A stretch of DNA of 64,000 nt from Dermanyssus gallinae (GCA_003439945.1 QVRM01006581.1:40001-104000), one strand, 5' to 3'; positions 1-11,893 are shown, counted from the first letter of the stretch. Made by a program: numbers and translations. Notes: generated from the sequence alone by a model not told the origin.

Positions 1-1385
1 TGATACGAGTAATGCTACTGTTATCGTAATTTTTAAACTAGTAGTAGTAGTTGTTGTTGTCGTTGTTGTGATGACCATTGTTTGCACCGTTCTTTGATTT
101 ACTGATATTACGTGGTTGTCACTGTTAGTCATGTTCAAGTTTCTAGCGAGAGTTGGTGTTGTTTTTGTCGTTGCTAAAAGGGTGGCGACACTGTTGTTGC
201 AACTTCTCCCGTTAACTTGGCGTTAACTGCATTGTTGGTGACCTGTTCCACTGTAATTGACACATTTCTCAACTGCTGCGATAACTGATACTGTTTGTGC
301 CTGTTAAATGCATATATCTTATGGAACTTGCTGGTAACGCTAGGAATTTGGAAGCCGCCTGCCTAAGACGCCTCAACAGGAATCTCACGATTCCCCGATA
401 TGACCTGGCGCATTAGCCCCCACAAGGGCGTCCAAAAGGCTTTGCGCTATGATGAAGTTGAGACATAACGTTAGAAATGTCCTTTTTCTCTTTTTCGTTA
501 TGCAAAATGGCGGTTCAAGGGCACCAACAGATTGCCAATTGGCCAGCTCATACTAAGATGTACAGATCACTTTTCTCGGGTGGTATTCCTTGGGTAAAAT
601 ATCTCTCCCATCTTCTTCAAATCGTTTGCTGTACTGTTTCTTGCCCAGTTATCCTACAACGTATCGCCGTATGAACGTATGAAACACGTTTTTCATTTTG
701 GACGTAAAAATATTCCGCAGCAGTGTCAAGTATTTTAGATATTGTTGGTAATATTTAGATTTGTTCATGTTCTCCTAAGGTAAATTATAGATACTAGACA
801 TGGCTCGTAATTCTTGCACATCACTAGATCTTCGCCCGTGTTGCTAGTTTGGCTATCGACCAAATTTGCTGGCCACACTGTGGCGTGATGTCTGCCGCAC
901 TGCTCTAGACACCTCGTGCATCTAAAATGTGGTATGTCTTACAGTTCTAAATGAAAAACCTCGGTTTTTCATTAAGAACGCAACCTGTGTAATGACCACC
1001 AACTACTGCGTTAACCATGAAGAGCTTTAGAGCGTTTGGGTTCACGGTTACCCAGGTCTTTGCAAGTCCGTCATATTTTCGACATATGATTGAAATTCGA
1101 AATATAATACACATCCCTTTTAACTTCAAACTTTGCTAGATCGAACTTCCCATCGCTACCGTAGTGTATAACCTTGAATATGCGGATGACCTTAAACTTT
1201 AGACCCTTGTGCTCTCTATAGATTCTGTCTCTCTCTATATCAGCAATTAGCAGTAGACAGCATCGTTTGCTGATAATGGCATGTTCATCTCGCCAAACAA
1301 GTGAATTACGCTAAGCCATAGTGTACTTGACAGTAGAACAACTGCAGTATTTACTTTTTAGAGGACTAACTAGAAAATGCCCTTA
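1..1385. other. Unassigned intergenic sequence
   Basis: No convincing coding region or splice-flanked exon is visible. Positions 43-70 are a short TAG/TTG triplet repeat. Short open frames here (for example 477-674 and 947-1129) have no recognisable motif. Confidence 0.5.
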
Positions 1386-1389
1386 AAAA

Positions 1390-1800
1390 GACGTTCAATA
1401 CGGAGGGAAGGTCCCTGCAAGCGTGGGCCGGTATTGTGGGACTCCAACCTACTAAGAACCAATGATAACTTCGTCCCTCGACCTGATCTGCAGCAAGAAG
1501 TCTCCAGATTCTACTGCTGCTTCACGCAACTGCTGCAAGTGCTTCGTTTGCGCTGTTCTGCAAGAAATCCGATGTCCGGGTCTGGACGGTGAAATCCAGA
1601 TCGTCGGCATAGGCTAAGAGACTAATCCCCGGGGGAAAGGTCACTGAAACGCAGTCCATCGTCGTAAGTTATGTTCCATAGCAGGAGGGCCAGTGAAGAA
1701 CCCTGTGCCACCGCTGCAGTCATGTTAAAACTGGTTTCATGGGACAGTACTGTCCTGTCCTGTAGGTAGTTTGATATGATTCAACGTAAGTAAAATTGAG
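1390..1800 (-). pseudogene. R1-like non-LTR reverse transcriptase fragment
   Basis: Read on the minus strand, about 1575-1780 gives the RT palm. Motif B appears as TAAVAQGSSLALLLWN, where the family usually has GVPQGS..GP.LWN. Motif C appears as LLAYADDLDF with the catalytic aspartate pair. A stretch resembling SYLQDRTV lies upstream. The LLWN plus YDDGL arrangement is typical of the R1/LOA group; clade assignment is by eye. Downstream, coding similarity fades within about 200 bases and stops appear. The changed VAQGSS in motif B and the loss of all flanking domains mark a dead fragment. Confidence 0.65.
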
Positions 1801-2118
1801 TCTTCTCCCTCTTAGCTACGCCTTTAATTCGCCTGAATTCCACACTCCTCTGTGCGACAACTTTCCAAGTGCCGCAACTATATATGTGCGCAATATACGC
1901 ATTCCTTTCTCTTTCATGTTTGTCCAGCGATTTACAGAGCGAACGGTATAATACACATAAAGGCAGTTAACGGCACCGTCCGACCACATAGCGTAGTTGT
2001 TTACTTGTATTTCACATTGTTAAATGGACGAATGCACAGCCTCATCGCACCTACTTATTTTAACGCGACTAACCACGACTTTCACAATATCGTGTGAATT
2101 GATTAATGCACCACACAC

Positions 2119-2120
<2 letters not shown>

Positions 2121-2164
<44 letters not shown>
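2121..2164. repeat. (AT)n microsatellite
   Basis: About 22 uninterrupted AT units, roughly 100 bases from the end of a SINE B copy. Confidence 0.95.
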
Positions 2165-2167
<3 letters not shown>

Positions 2168-2261
2168 TGACCAAATAAGTTATGTTTGTATTAAACAAAT
2201 TCTAATTTTTATTTAATTATTATGCCTATATACAAGACACAAAAACATAGACAAATTAATT

Positions 2262-2437
2262 AACTCTTTCGGGCTGACCCTCAGCCAAGGTTAAGCATCC
2301 ACGGGATTGCTTTTTGCATTGGTTCATAGACGGGGTCCCATGAATACAAATGTGCAACGATAGGGCTCGAACCCACGCACCTATGTGTCTCCAGCAGTCG
2401 TGAGGCACAGGCGAATGCGTCACGCCACCGGGTTCCT
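2262..2437 (-). mobile_element. tRNA-derived SINE, family B, copy 1
   Basis: The reverse complement starts near GAACCCGGTGGCGTG and carries a box-B-like GGTTCGAGCCC about 60 bases in. It continues with a non-tRNA body (TTGCACATTTGTAT, CGTCTATGAA, AAGCAATGC-like and TTGGCTGAGGGTCAGCCC). The same order is seen at 15165, 28589 and 33208. An internal pol III promoter (A and B boxes) plus a shared unrelated body defines a tRNA-derived SINE. This copy carries extra bases between the A and B boxes and is the most diverged of the four. Confidence 0.85.
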
Positions 2438-3677
2438 GAAATAATAAGTGGATTAATAAGTATAATAAATTTATAAGTAAATACAAACAAGTCACAAGCC
2501 AGAAAAGCGCTGGCAGGTAAATGCAAACATGAATTCAATCTAACGATCAATAGATTGTTTTTTTTGCAATTTCCTGCAATCTCAGGAAAGCAGCTACGGA
2601 CCACGCAGATCTCATAGCTGATATTCCCGTGGTCTGCAATCTGAAGGTGGCTGGCCACGACTTCCGTGTTTTCTCTCTTTTCCATTGTTGCTTCAGTCCT
2701 TCGAGAAAGGGACATCGAGTTTTAATTCGCGCTTACTAAGTATTCCTAACGCAGGGCGTACGAAAGGCGGCGTCATGACCTCATTCGCTTCCTGCGCCTC
2801 TAACGATCACTCGAGCTTAACAAACACATAACCGCATGCGTTTGTTAAGCTCAAGTTTGAGTATTGTTTGATCTCTCTGTGCAACGCATGGTGACGCCGG
2901 AGAACTATAGGACGCCACTGACATTCCGAGACTAAAGTTAACAACAAAAGCAACGAAAACAGCGTACGTACATGAACGGCCTAGGTCTGGACCTGGACCT
3001 GTCGAGAACGTCATGTCCAAATGTCGTACGGTATAGCAATATATAGACGTGGTGCACGGCCTGTAGTTATTCTGCTAGGCTCATCAAATGCTATTGGTTC
3101 CGTGCGTGGTTTAACATCTCACACTTGATTCAAGTTAGTAAAGGGCGGAACGTGATAATTCGAGCTAGAGAATATCACAATATATAGGTGATTCGTAATT
3201 CAAATTGACACTAATTAGGGTTGTTCAGTAACGCTACACGAGCTGCTCCAGCTTCCACTGTTATCGTAAAGTAGTATCTAAAAGGGAAGATCCAGTTGCC
3301 AAAGCGCGTGAACGAGAGAGCGAGTGCAATATATAAAACCAAGGTAAATTTGCTTAGTTAATCAATATAGTGTTCGGAACATTACTTGGTCTGCAGAATC
3401 TCAGGGAACACTGCAGCGGAGGGAAAAAGACCGACTGACACCGTGTTTCTCTGCTGAACCTCGATCGATACACGCTGCAGCAGGTACTCTCTACAACGAT
3501 CATTTGTGACCGCGTTACACAATATGACGTTTATTATCACCTTTGTTAGGAACATTGTAAAATTTGTGTTAGTATACACGTGTCAGTTCCGTATTCAAAT
3601 ATATACATCTACGTGATCTCAGTGCTTACCGTCATCTCACGCAAAAGGCACGACTCTCGGCGTTGCAGTGCCCTAGA
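2438..3677. other. Unassigned sequence with one short inverted repeat
   Basis: No coding assignment. A 13-bp perfect inverted repeat (GAGCTTAACAAAC, 2813-2825, against 2840-2852) encloses a 14-base loop. An open minus frame at about 2440-2715 shows no recognised motif. Confidence 0.45.
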
Positions 3678-4043
3678 ATTAAATTTTTTAAGGAGGTTGT
3701 TTTAAACTCTAGTACCTTCCATTCCCATTTTTAAGGAGGTTGCTTTAAACTCTAGTACCTACCGTCCTCCGTCCCCAACGGGCTTGGAACTCACTGTGAG
3801 GTATATCTTCAATGCACCGAGGACCGGACATGTTGAGATATCTAGAGTTTCCCCAACAGTCCTTGTGGTAGCGTGGCCGCTGATTCTCAGCGGTATGGCT
3901 TATGATATATTCTCAATAAGCATCGTTCAAAGAAACTTCGATTTGAAAGAACTCAAAAACAACAGGAATCTGACCGGCGACACCCCAGTGGTAGATGACA
4001 ACCATGACTAGCGCACTAGCCCACCTTTAGACTACGCCGCCAC
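3678..4043 (-). mobile_element. tRNA-derived SINE, family A, copy 1
   Basis: The reverse complement matches the copy at 18254-18538 along its length: head GGCGGCGTAGTCTAAAGG, GCTAGTGCGCTAGTCATGGTTG, then CTCAACATGTCC.G.CCTCGGTG, and a tail ending CCTTAAAAAATTTAATTCTAG. This copy carries an extra local duplication: the block around AAGGAGGTTG..TTTAAACTCTAGTACC occurs twice (about 3690-3720 and 3732-3762). That makes it longer than its relatives. Confidence 0.8.
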
Positions 4044-4689
4044 CCGTTTCAGTACCCTAGAATGTACTAGCTTCACCGCAATCTAAGCAGAGGGCACTGG
4101 GGAAACTTCTAATTTTGTCTGACTTCCGCAGTTTCTGTCTCTCTCTGTTTCTATCTCTCCCTTTGTCGAATCTCCTTTTTGAGCTTTTTTATGCTAATTT
4201 TTATGCCACACCTACAAACGATTAGATTTTTTATGGAATATTTTTATTTTAATTTAAAATTTGGCCGCCTATGCTAAACACTTTGCAAGCTGTTACACTA
4301 CCTCGTCCGCATTGCCAGGGACATCGGCAGGTCATTTGCAGTGATAGTTGCAGTGAGCGTTGTGTTTCAAGAGTGTTTTCACGGAATTTCATTGTTTTAA
4401 CTCTATGTTTTCTATATGCTATTTAATATCGTTTAATTAATAATTTCAGAAATTCACTATTTTCGGTTTCGGTCGAACGTGTGGATCATTCGTCGTCAGT
4501 TTGACCCTTGTATAACTTTGCACAAATCGCAACACTTACTTAATCTACACATTTAACCGAACAAATAAAACGTAACAAATAAAACCGGACTTTTTTTGAG
4601 CAAAAACAAATGTCTTTCGTTCTATAACAAGTGAAGATATATTATTTAAGGTAACGGCCCTCGCTAGCTATACCCTGTGCGCACCTTTC

Positions 4690-5560
4690 GGGTAACTTGT
4701 GGGTTCCTCGCCAAAAGAAGCCCGTATCTTTAAAGGCCGCCTATTTCAGACGTTTTCGTATGAAGAAAGTTTTTGCTTAGCAGAGCGTGACGAAAATGTG
4801 GTAATCGAATGTAGCCAAGTCTGGGGAATTGGCGGGGTGGGAAAGAGTTTTCCACTGAAAATGCTTCATAAGTATTTCATCGACTCCGCTTTGTGTGATG
4901 ACGCGTTGCCGCGAAGCAGCAACGCAAGGGGAAGCAAGGGGAAGATGGCACAACATATTGATGTGCCATCTTCCCCACCAAACACAGATCATTGTTTTTT
5001 TCCTAAGCGATTCCGCCATACGGTCGATGACTGCGTCAGGGTCTAACTATGACTTTTGGCACTTGGGATTGTCGAAGAAGCTCCACTCTTCATCTCCGAC
5101 TACAATTCCGTTCTGCTCGACCCTTTTTTTTACACAGGAGGGGGGAATGCTTTTAGGCACGCTGTGCAGGACAACACGCCGGCTGGTAGCTCGATGACTA
5201 CCAAAGCCTTTGTATTACCTGCTAAAACCCTTATACCTCCTGTCATTCCCCGTAACCGGGTCCTATAGGTGAAACAAATATTGCTCGCATTCTGTTCGAA
5301 CCTAGCGAGTAGAATCTCAGAAGTAGTTTGTCGGGTTCTGTTGTTGTCTTTCATTTAGTTCATGTGGGACCCACTTTCATGTGGGAGAGCTTCAGGGTGT
5401 TTCCCATGACCTTCAAGCGTCTGCAAACGGTTGATTGGCACACGTTTAGTGGAGCGGCAAGTTCTCCTTCCGTTTGCGTGTCATCTACGTTCAAATATAG
5501 GATAACGACAGTCTTCCGCCTGTTTCGTATTTTAGTTTAAAATGGATACTGTTGAACTTT
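4690..5560 (-). pseudogene. mariner-like transposase remnant
   Basis: On the minus strand, about 5390-5500 reads ELAAPLNVCQSTVCRRLKVM, the second helix-turn-helix of mariner transposases, followed by LSHMKVGPT, equivalent to the WVPHEL linker. Near 4960-5010 it reads KKTMICVWWGRW, corresponding to the conserved KVMLCVWWD block. Near 4780-4850 it reads SHPANSPDLATFDYHIF, corresponding to the PPYSPDLAPSDYHLF block that holds a catalytic aspartate. Frames shift several times and stops are frequent, so it is inactive. A 15-bp inverted repeat has arisen inside it (4938-4976). Terminal inverted repeats were not located. Confidence 0.8.
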
Positions 5561-6156
5561 TTGAACCACGCAAAACACTGTAATCTGTTGGGAATTTTTG
5601 CCTTAAGCTTCGACAAGCATTTCATGCTCTCCTTTCGGTAGCAGATGTTTTAAGTTATAACAGAAAATAAGAGTTCCTCGCAAATCGGTGATTCTTGGCA
5701 CAAAGTTCGACATGGGAAACGCTCCCGGGAATTTACGGAAATACCTAAGCGAGGCTTTGCTCGCCCAACAATTAGCCAGACACTTCAACAACAAATTTGT
5801 TACTTTGCGGCTTCTAGTTACAGCGATAACAGCACCCTCTGTCCACGGAACCTGATTTCATATGTATAGACCTAATATAAGATTTAACACTCAACTATTT
5901 TTCACGTATCACAAGCTTGGATGCGCTTTACTCTCTTTGTCTTCAAAACAGCAGAGCAAATGTATTTTTCTTGATGAGGTAATTGGCATGTTTATTGATT
6001 GATTTTGATTGTCTTTTTTATTCGCTTGACAGGTGTGTGTGCACATGTCATCTTTTTACATCAAGGGGAACCGAATTGTTTATGTTCCCACCGGTGGTGA
6101 TTGATTACATTGAATAAATAGTTTTATATGATCAGGGAAGTATCACGCTTCAGCTA

Positions 6157-6180
6157 TATATATATATATATATATATATA
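6157..6180. repeat. (AT)n microsatellite
   Basis: A short AT run abutting the start of recognisable RT coding sequence. Confidence 0.9.
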
Positions 6181-6184
6181 TCGC

Positions 6185-7650
6185 GGCGTTCTTTATTGCC
6201 AGTCCCCTAACAAAAATTGCAAATCTCTCTTTCTTGTCAGGTGCCTTCCCCACACGCCTCACGGCCTCGTTTGTAACTCCGCTTTATAAAAGAAAGGGCG
6301 ATAACGCGCCAATTACCGTCCCATAAGTCGGGTAAGCTTTGTGTCCAAAATATTCGAAAAACTGGCTCTGACAAGGTTTGAGCATCATTTAGAGTCCATA
6401 AACTTTCTGTCGTCACATAAGTTTGGTTTCCGCCGTGGTCGATCTACGGAGTTGGCCCTCGCCCACTTATGGCAGTCTATTGTGGATGCGACAGAGAATC
6501 GACTAAAACATATCTCGGAGTCTTTCTAGACGTTGCCGCGGCCTTCAATTGTATCAATCAATCATATCTCCTACAAATTCTTCAGGTGTTGGTGTGTTCA
6601 ATGAGTGCAGTTGGTTGGTTCCGTTCGTACCTAACCTCTAGAACGTAGGCTGTGAGAGTTGGGTCGGTCGAATCCTCCTGGAAATCCGTAGACATCTGTA
6701 CCCCCCAGGGGTTGTTCTAGGATCTTTATTGTTCTTAATTCTTATTAATTTCATCCTATTTAATATCCAGAGGGAAAACTTAGCCAAGCCAATCGCTTTT
6801 GCTGATAATACGACGTTGCTATTTCAGCTCAATGCCTCCGAAATGTGTTTGGAGTTGCCTCATCTCGTATCACAAGTGGAAACAGTAATTTCGATCTTCA
6901 ATAAATTTGGTTTTGTCGTTAATGCCAGCAAGGCGAAGATTATTGCATTCCGAGCTCCCATTGACAGGAAATTTCCAGCAGGGAGAGATATCTCTTGATC
7001 TACAAAACCTTGTCGCTGCCAGTTCTCCTTTATGGCATTTTCATCTGGGGGAGTGGATTTGAAGTTGCTTTCCGTCGGGCTTGAATAATGCAAAACGATG
7101 CTTTAAGATCCATATTTAGCAGGCGACGCAGAGACTCCGCCAGTGATCTTTATGCGGTCCATAACCTCCTACCAGTCGACCTGCTCTACTTGCTGAAGGT
7201 CGCCACGCTGGGCTTTAAAATCACTCAAAATATTATTCGTTGTGATGCTTTTTTCCCTAGCTTTCTTGTTTCGTAGAACTCGAGACGTGCCACAACATAT
7301 GTAGGGCCATTAGTTACAAAAAGTATAGTCAGCAAGCCCTTGACTCTCGCTTGCCCGTTATATGGACTAGTATACCACAGAATATTCGCCGTGCCACTTT
7401 CCTGCATTGTTTTACACGGATGATCTAGAAATGGCTACTCACCAACACATTTCGTCAGAGTTGAGGCACACATGCTATTTGTGTTGTGTTTATGATTTGT
7501 GATACTCCATGGTTGACTAAACTTATTATATGGCTGTTCATGACTGACAGTAAATAATGTTTACTCTATTTAGTTATTATTATATATTTTTTTAATGAGA
7601 ACTAAATCATTGTATTATGCATTTTCTATAATAAACTACGTTTTGAATCT
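6185..7650 (+). pseudogene. Jockey/CR1-type non-LTR retrotransposon, 5'-truncated and decayed
   Basis: In order: FVTPLYKRKGDN (RT motif 1), SKIFEKLALTRFEHHLE, HKFGFRRGRSTELALAHLW (fingers), VFLDVAAAFNCIN (motif A, catalytic Asp), CTPQGLF (degraded motif B), FADNTTLLF (motif C with FADN instead of FADD), VNASKAKII (motif D), then LPVLLYGIFIWGSGFE and a C-terminal RSIFSRRRRDSASDLYAVHNLLPVD-like region in broken frames. Several frameshifts and internal stops are present. The 3' end near 7627-7655 reads AATAAACTACGTTTTGAATC and resembles tails found elsewhere in the window. The element starts next to one (AT)n run and ends at another. Confidence 0.8.
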
Positions 7651-7656
7651 TGAAAT

Positions 7657-7657
7657 A

Positions 7658-7699
<42 letters not shown>
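7657..7699. repeat. (AT)n microsatellite at a retroelement 3' end
   Basis: An AT run directly following the 3' tail of the preceding retroelement. Confidence 0.9.
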
Positions 7700-7701
<2 letters not shown>

Positions 7702-7844
7702 ACGCAAGCTTAGGGCCACCTCTGAGTCAACTCAGGAAAGAATTTCTTGTGCATTGAGCGGCGCCAAAAATTGCACAGCTTGTGCGTATTATATATATAT
7801 ATATATAGAATCTGAAGCTTGAAGGGGAATAGCAATAAAAAGCT

Positions 7845-10020
7845 GTCCGTATAAAATATTCTCGGGAATAATAGCTAGGAGACTGGGGTCGTTATTGGAG
7901 GAGCGGGGGGTAATACCGGAGGAGCTGCATGGATTTAGGAAAGGAAAATCAACTCACTCAGCAATTCGGGAGCTGCTAGGAGCAATCTGGGCCGAGGAGT
8001 ATATATGCGGTGTTTGTAAATTTAAAAGCAGCATTTGACATAGCACCAAGGGATAAAACAGTTGATAAGCCGGCAAAATCGGGAGTGCCGGGAGCAGTTC
8101 TGAGGTTACTTATTAATATGTTAAAACAGAACACGATGTTGATTGATAACGGGGTAGGTATTGTGAGGTAGGTGGCTCATACCACAGGTGTCGCACAGGC
8201 TAATGCACTGAGCCCGCTGCTGTTTTCCGTACTTCTAGGTGGACTACCAGGGCAATTAAGGGCGGGCTGGACCAGAGAGTGAGCCAGATTCTTACTGTAC
8301 GCTAATGATGTGGTCATCTTTGGTGGCAGCCTTTTCAGTGTGAAACAGGCCATGGATCGACTAGTTACATTTTTCAAGTTTTTGTTTTAAACGTGGTTTA
8401 TTCAATGAAACTGCCCTCTTTAGTTCTCAGTAAATAAAAATGGTTACAAAATAAATCAATCACCGAGACAAAAGTCACACTCGACAATATTTCAAAGAAT
8501 GCTTTGAATAAGCGCAGTTACACAATACATAGTGACAATAGGCACCATCACAAGGATATACAGCGTTTGTTACAATGTACAGCAATAGGTGAGGCAACAC
8601 GCGCTCACATATACGCGCAAGTGAATTAATACACTTATACAGCATATATATAATGCACAACGACGTCAGATAAAAACACACTGAAAAATTAAAAACAAAT
8701 TTAATTTGGGAAGATGATCCCTTATAAAAAGCACTAATAACCCCGATTTGGGATATAACTAGATTACCAGCCTGATTCAGACTGTAAAATTAAAAGCATT
8801 TTTTTTACTTTGCGAGCAAAGAGGTGCTTCAATGTGAGGCATCTAATATTTTAGGAATCCTAGTCCAAGTTTCGGGCAGGCGGCATGAAAGTGAGTGTTG
8901 CGCAAATATACTCTCTATCGTGGGCGTATGCACAGCTTCAGAATCTTGTCCTGGAGAATCGACCTCCAGGCAAACATATGGAAGTCTAGCCGAGAGTTTC
9001 AAGCCCTCTTGTTCTCGTTAGCTGTGCAATATATTCTATGTGGGGATTGCCACTTCAGATTTTCCTGGAGAACGAGCCCCAGGCACCTGGCCGTCTGCGA
9101 GAGTTCAATGTTTCGTAGCTCGAGTAGTTGAATGTTAGGAAATGCCTGATGCCTTGGTGATGAGTCGAAAAACTACAAAATTTGTTTTAACGGCATTGAC
9201 AACAAAACCAAAAGTATTAAAAACGCTAATTATCATTCATGGATGAGAAGAGCTTGAAGGTTAACTGAAAAAAAACAGTATGAAATTCCGTATTCCGAAG
9301 AGGCGGCTGTATAGTCAGGGGGGACAGGAATTAAATTTGTAAACAAATGTACATACCTAGGCATAACCTTATCAATAAGCGGTATCAGCTTTCGATCACA
9401 CATGCAGGAGAGGGTCAGGAAGGCCACCATCGCAGCTGCGGCAATTAAATGTCCGCTTATGCTTTCAGTTTATGTAGCAATTGCTCTTTTCGGGATACAA
9501 ATAGCACCCATAGCCACATATGGCATTCCACTAATATGGGATAAGTTGGGACTAGGCAAATTGCGTTTAATTGACGGGGTCAGGGTTTTTAAAGAGAGTT
9601 TTTGCGCTATCGAATACATGCAGGAATAGGGTTGTTCACGTGTTGGAGGGTGGCCCGCTGCTGACGGAAGATTTACAGAAAGGATGTAATCTGAAGAAAA
9701 CGTGTGCCTTTGAAGTTTATTTGCGAAACGGGCAAACCAAAATGAGTGAGGTAAACATAGGTATTTATGGAACAGCAGCAATGACGAGCACTGAATGGCG
9801 TGGTAGCGGGGTAAGAGATTGACATCTAACTACGGCCTTTGCAGCCTACGGATTCATCACGTTTTGTGCAACGTGGAGGGTTTTCATGAACCACAGGATG
9901 AATGTCAGTGCAAACAATGCTGAAGCAAATGTGGTCGATACCACGCCGCGGTATGCCCGGCGGTTAGGTCTATAGCAGAACTATCAAAACGCTAGATTGT
10001 TGGTGTCTCGAAACATTTTG
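7845..10020 (+). pseudogene. Non-LTR retrotransposon split by a nested insertion
   Basis: The left part (7900-8380) reads LHGFRKGKSTHSAIRELLGA, VNLKAAFDIAP (motif A), GVAQANALSPLLFSVLL (motif B) and YANDVVIFGG (motif C with AND for ADD). The right part resumes near 9190 with LTTKPKV, then CTYLGITLS near 9350 and an RT connection region (PIATYGIPLIW). Between them lies an insert on the opposite strand flanked by the 10-base repeat TTTGTTTTAA. The C-terminal part runs to about 10000 with frame changes. The GFRKGKST to YADD layout fits RTE/Jockey-like RTs; clade is uncertain. It is inactive. Confidence 0.7.
8391..9180 (-). mobile_element. 5'-truncated CR1/Jockey-like insertion nested in another RT
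   Basis: On the minus strand the 5' portion reads ELSQTARCLGLVLQENLKW, a typical post-palm RT segment, then WRSILQDKILKLCIRPR. It ends with the tail CATTGAATAAACCACGT at 8391-8407. Target duplication TTTGTTTTAA lies at 8381-8390 and 9181-9190. The 3' tail resembles those at 7627, 15745, 23440 and 30212. Confidence 0.65.
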
Positions 10021-10069
10021 ATGTAAAATAAACACATTTACCCAGATTGGGTGTTAATAATAAAACAAA

Positions 10070-10073
<4 letters not shown>

Positions 10074-10121
<48 letters not shown>
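10074..10121. repeat. (AT)n microsatellite
   Basis: About 24 AT units. Confidence 0.95.
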
Positions 10122-10122
<1 letters not shown>

Positions 10123-10339
10123 TATGCTCGGTTTTTCAATTGAAGAATGCGTTCTCTCAATCGTGCATTTTGCAAACGTATGCCGGAACAGCCACCCCTA
10201 AAATCACAACTAAAAAAAACTATCTTCCTCCTATACGAAGCATTTCCGCTCTCCCTTTGCATTGGCAAAAATGATTTTCTCACCGAGCTTGACCATACCC
10301 TAGCGTTTTGGCCACACAAATAGACACCCTGTAAATATA

Positions 10340-11855
10340 TACATAGAAATATCATTTACAATACGTTTGCACACTCGGCAGTGCTCGCCTTAATAAAAGT
10401 TGTGGTAGAAAGGTGCCACGTGAGGTTAAGAATCAGCTGTCCGTGTCCTTGCTTGATGGTAGCCCCAGTTCTTATGGACCCGGTGCGAGCGGTATATTCT
10501 CAAGGTTCCTTGCAACGTTAAAACGGTAAGATCCATAAGATTCCTCTTCGTGACGCCGAGTCCCAAGAGCGTCCTCGCAGATTCGGAGTCCCATACGCCA
10601 CTCATAGAGATAGTGATGGATCCGAATCTGCGAGGTTTTTGCGGGTCGGGGAGCGCCGCCCATAGGAACTCGACGTCATATTTGGTGATCTTGTCCTGCC
10701 GCGCTTTTGCCAGGTCCCGGTTCGGGCCGCAAACCTTGGCATCTAAAACCCAGACCTCGGTAGGTGTTGTTATTACGAGGTCGGGCTTTAGACCCAGTGC
10801 GCCCGGTCGACGGAATACTCGCTCACGAACCACCTCATGACCCTTCTCGCGGAGAAGACGCGCCACGCGATCACAGACATCGTCATGTCTCTTTATAGTT
10901 TGTTTGTGTGTTGTATCGCACATCTGAGTGACATGAGCCAACGTCTCAAACGCATGACACCCGTGCCTACAACGTTTGTTGTAGCCCGGGCGTCCCCTGG
11001 TCAATCTGGCACGCGTTGGTAGTGCGTTGAACCTGAGCTTTAGTAGGTTTAAAGTACTCCTTACCAGATAGGTAGGGCATACCCTTAATCCAGTAATGTA
11101 TAAAGGGCGTTTCGTGTGCTTTTTTAAAATGTGCCCCATCGAACGTGTTGTGTAGTTGTTGAGACCAGTAATCGGTCTCTTGTGTAGCGGTCTCAATGGA
11201 GGTTCCCAAGTGCTCGCAAAGAAGTCTTGTTTTCGCAAGGTCTTTTTTGAAATGCTCGGTGGTTAGTATCCATTGGACCCCTAGGTGCGTAGAGTGTTGT
11301 AATGCTGTCAGGCGGGAGAGGCGGAATCTGGGGATGAATGTTTGGAGGGAGGGGATCTCCAGACCGCCGTGTGCTGTGTGCGTGTACAGGTAGGCGTTCG
11401 GCACCGAGTTTTCGAGCTTAAGCCATTTCGACTTAACAACCTTTCTGATCTCTTTATCTAGGTCGCTAAGGAGTGCGTAAGATGATCTGGGACCGGAGGC
11501 CGGATATAGGAGGCAAGGAATGAGAAAGTCTTTCAAAAATATGAGTCTTTGGTGGGGTTTAAGGGGAGCTACCGTGAGTCTGGTGAGTAAATCAAGGAGT
11601 ATATCCTTGGTGGGGTCAACTCTGCCATTGCTGTCAAAGTCGACTCCAAGATATCTCCATCGATCGCATATACCTTTAGCTGGCAATTGCCAATCTCCAA
11701 CGTTAAATTCTGGTACAATGTTAATTAAAACCTTTATTTCCTTCCTATTAAATAGGTGGGAGATAGTAAAGTTTGTATTAGTATTAATTTCAAGGCCTCG
11801 GGATTTCAAAAGGGGGTCCGCAATATTAAGGAGCCGTTGTAGAGTAGATTTCGTA
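10340..11855 (-). pseudogene. R2-clade non-LTR retrotransposon, 5'-truncated, one frameshift
   Basis: The minus-strand frame from about 11850 starts just after RT motif C and reads LLNIADPLLKSRGLEINTNT, then WRYLGVDFDSNGR and AHGGLEIPSL. After a frameshift near 11040-11055 it continues LRFNALPTRARLTRGRP, then a CCHC zinc knuckle CRHGCHAFETLAHVTQMC (C-X3-C-X7-H-X4-C, the R2 spacing). The restriction-like endonuclease core follows as LKPDLVI...VWVLDAKV. The stop is at 10426. The palm motifs A-C and the N-terminal zinc-finger/Myb region are missing; truncation is at an (AT)n run near 11854. R2 elements normally sit in 28S rDNA, and no rRNA sequence is visible here. It is inactive. Confidence 0.88.
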
Positions 11856-11893
11856 TATATATATATATATACACTTATTTTAAGGTTTGGCAA

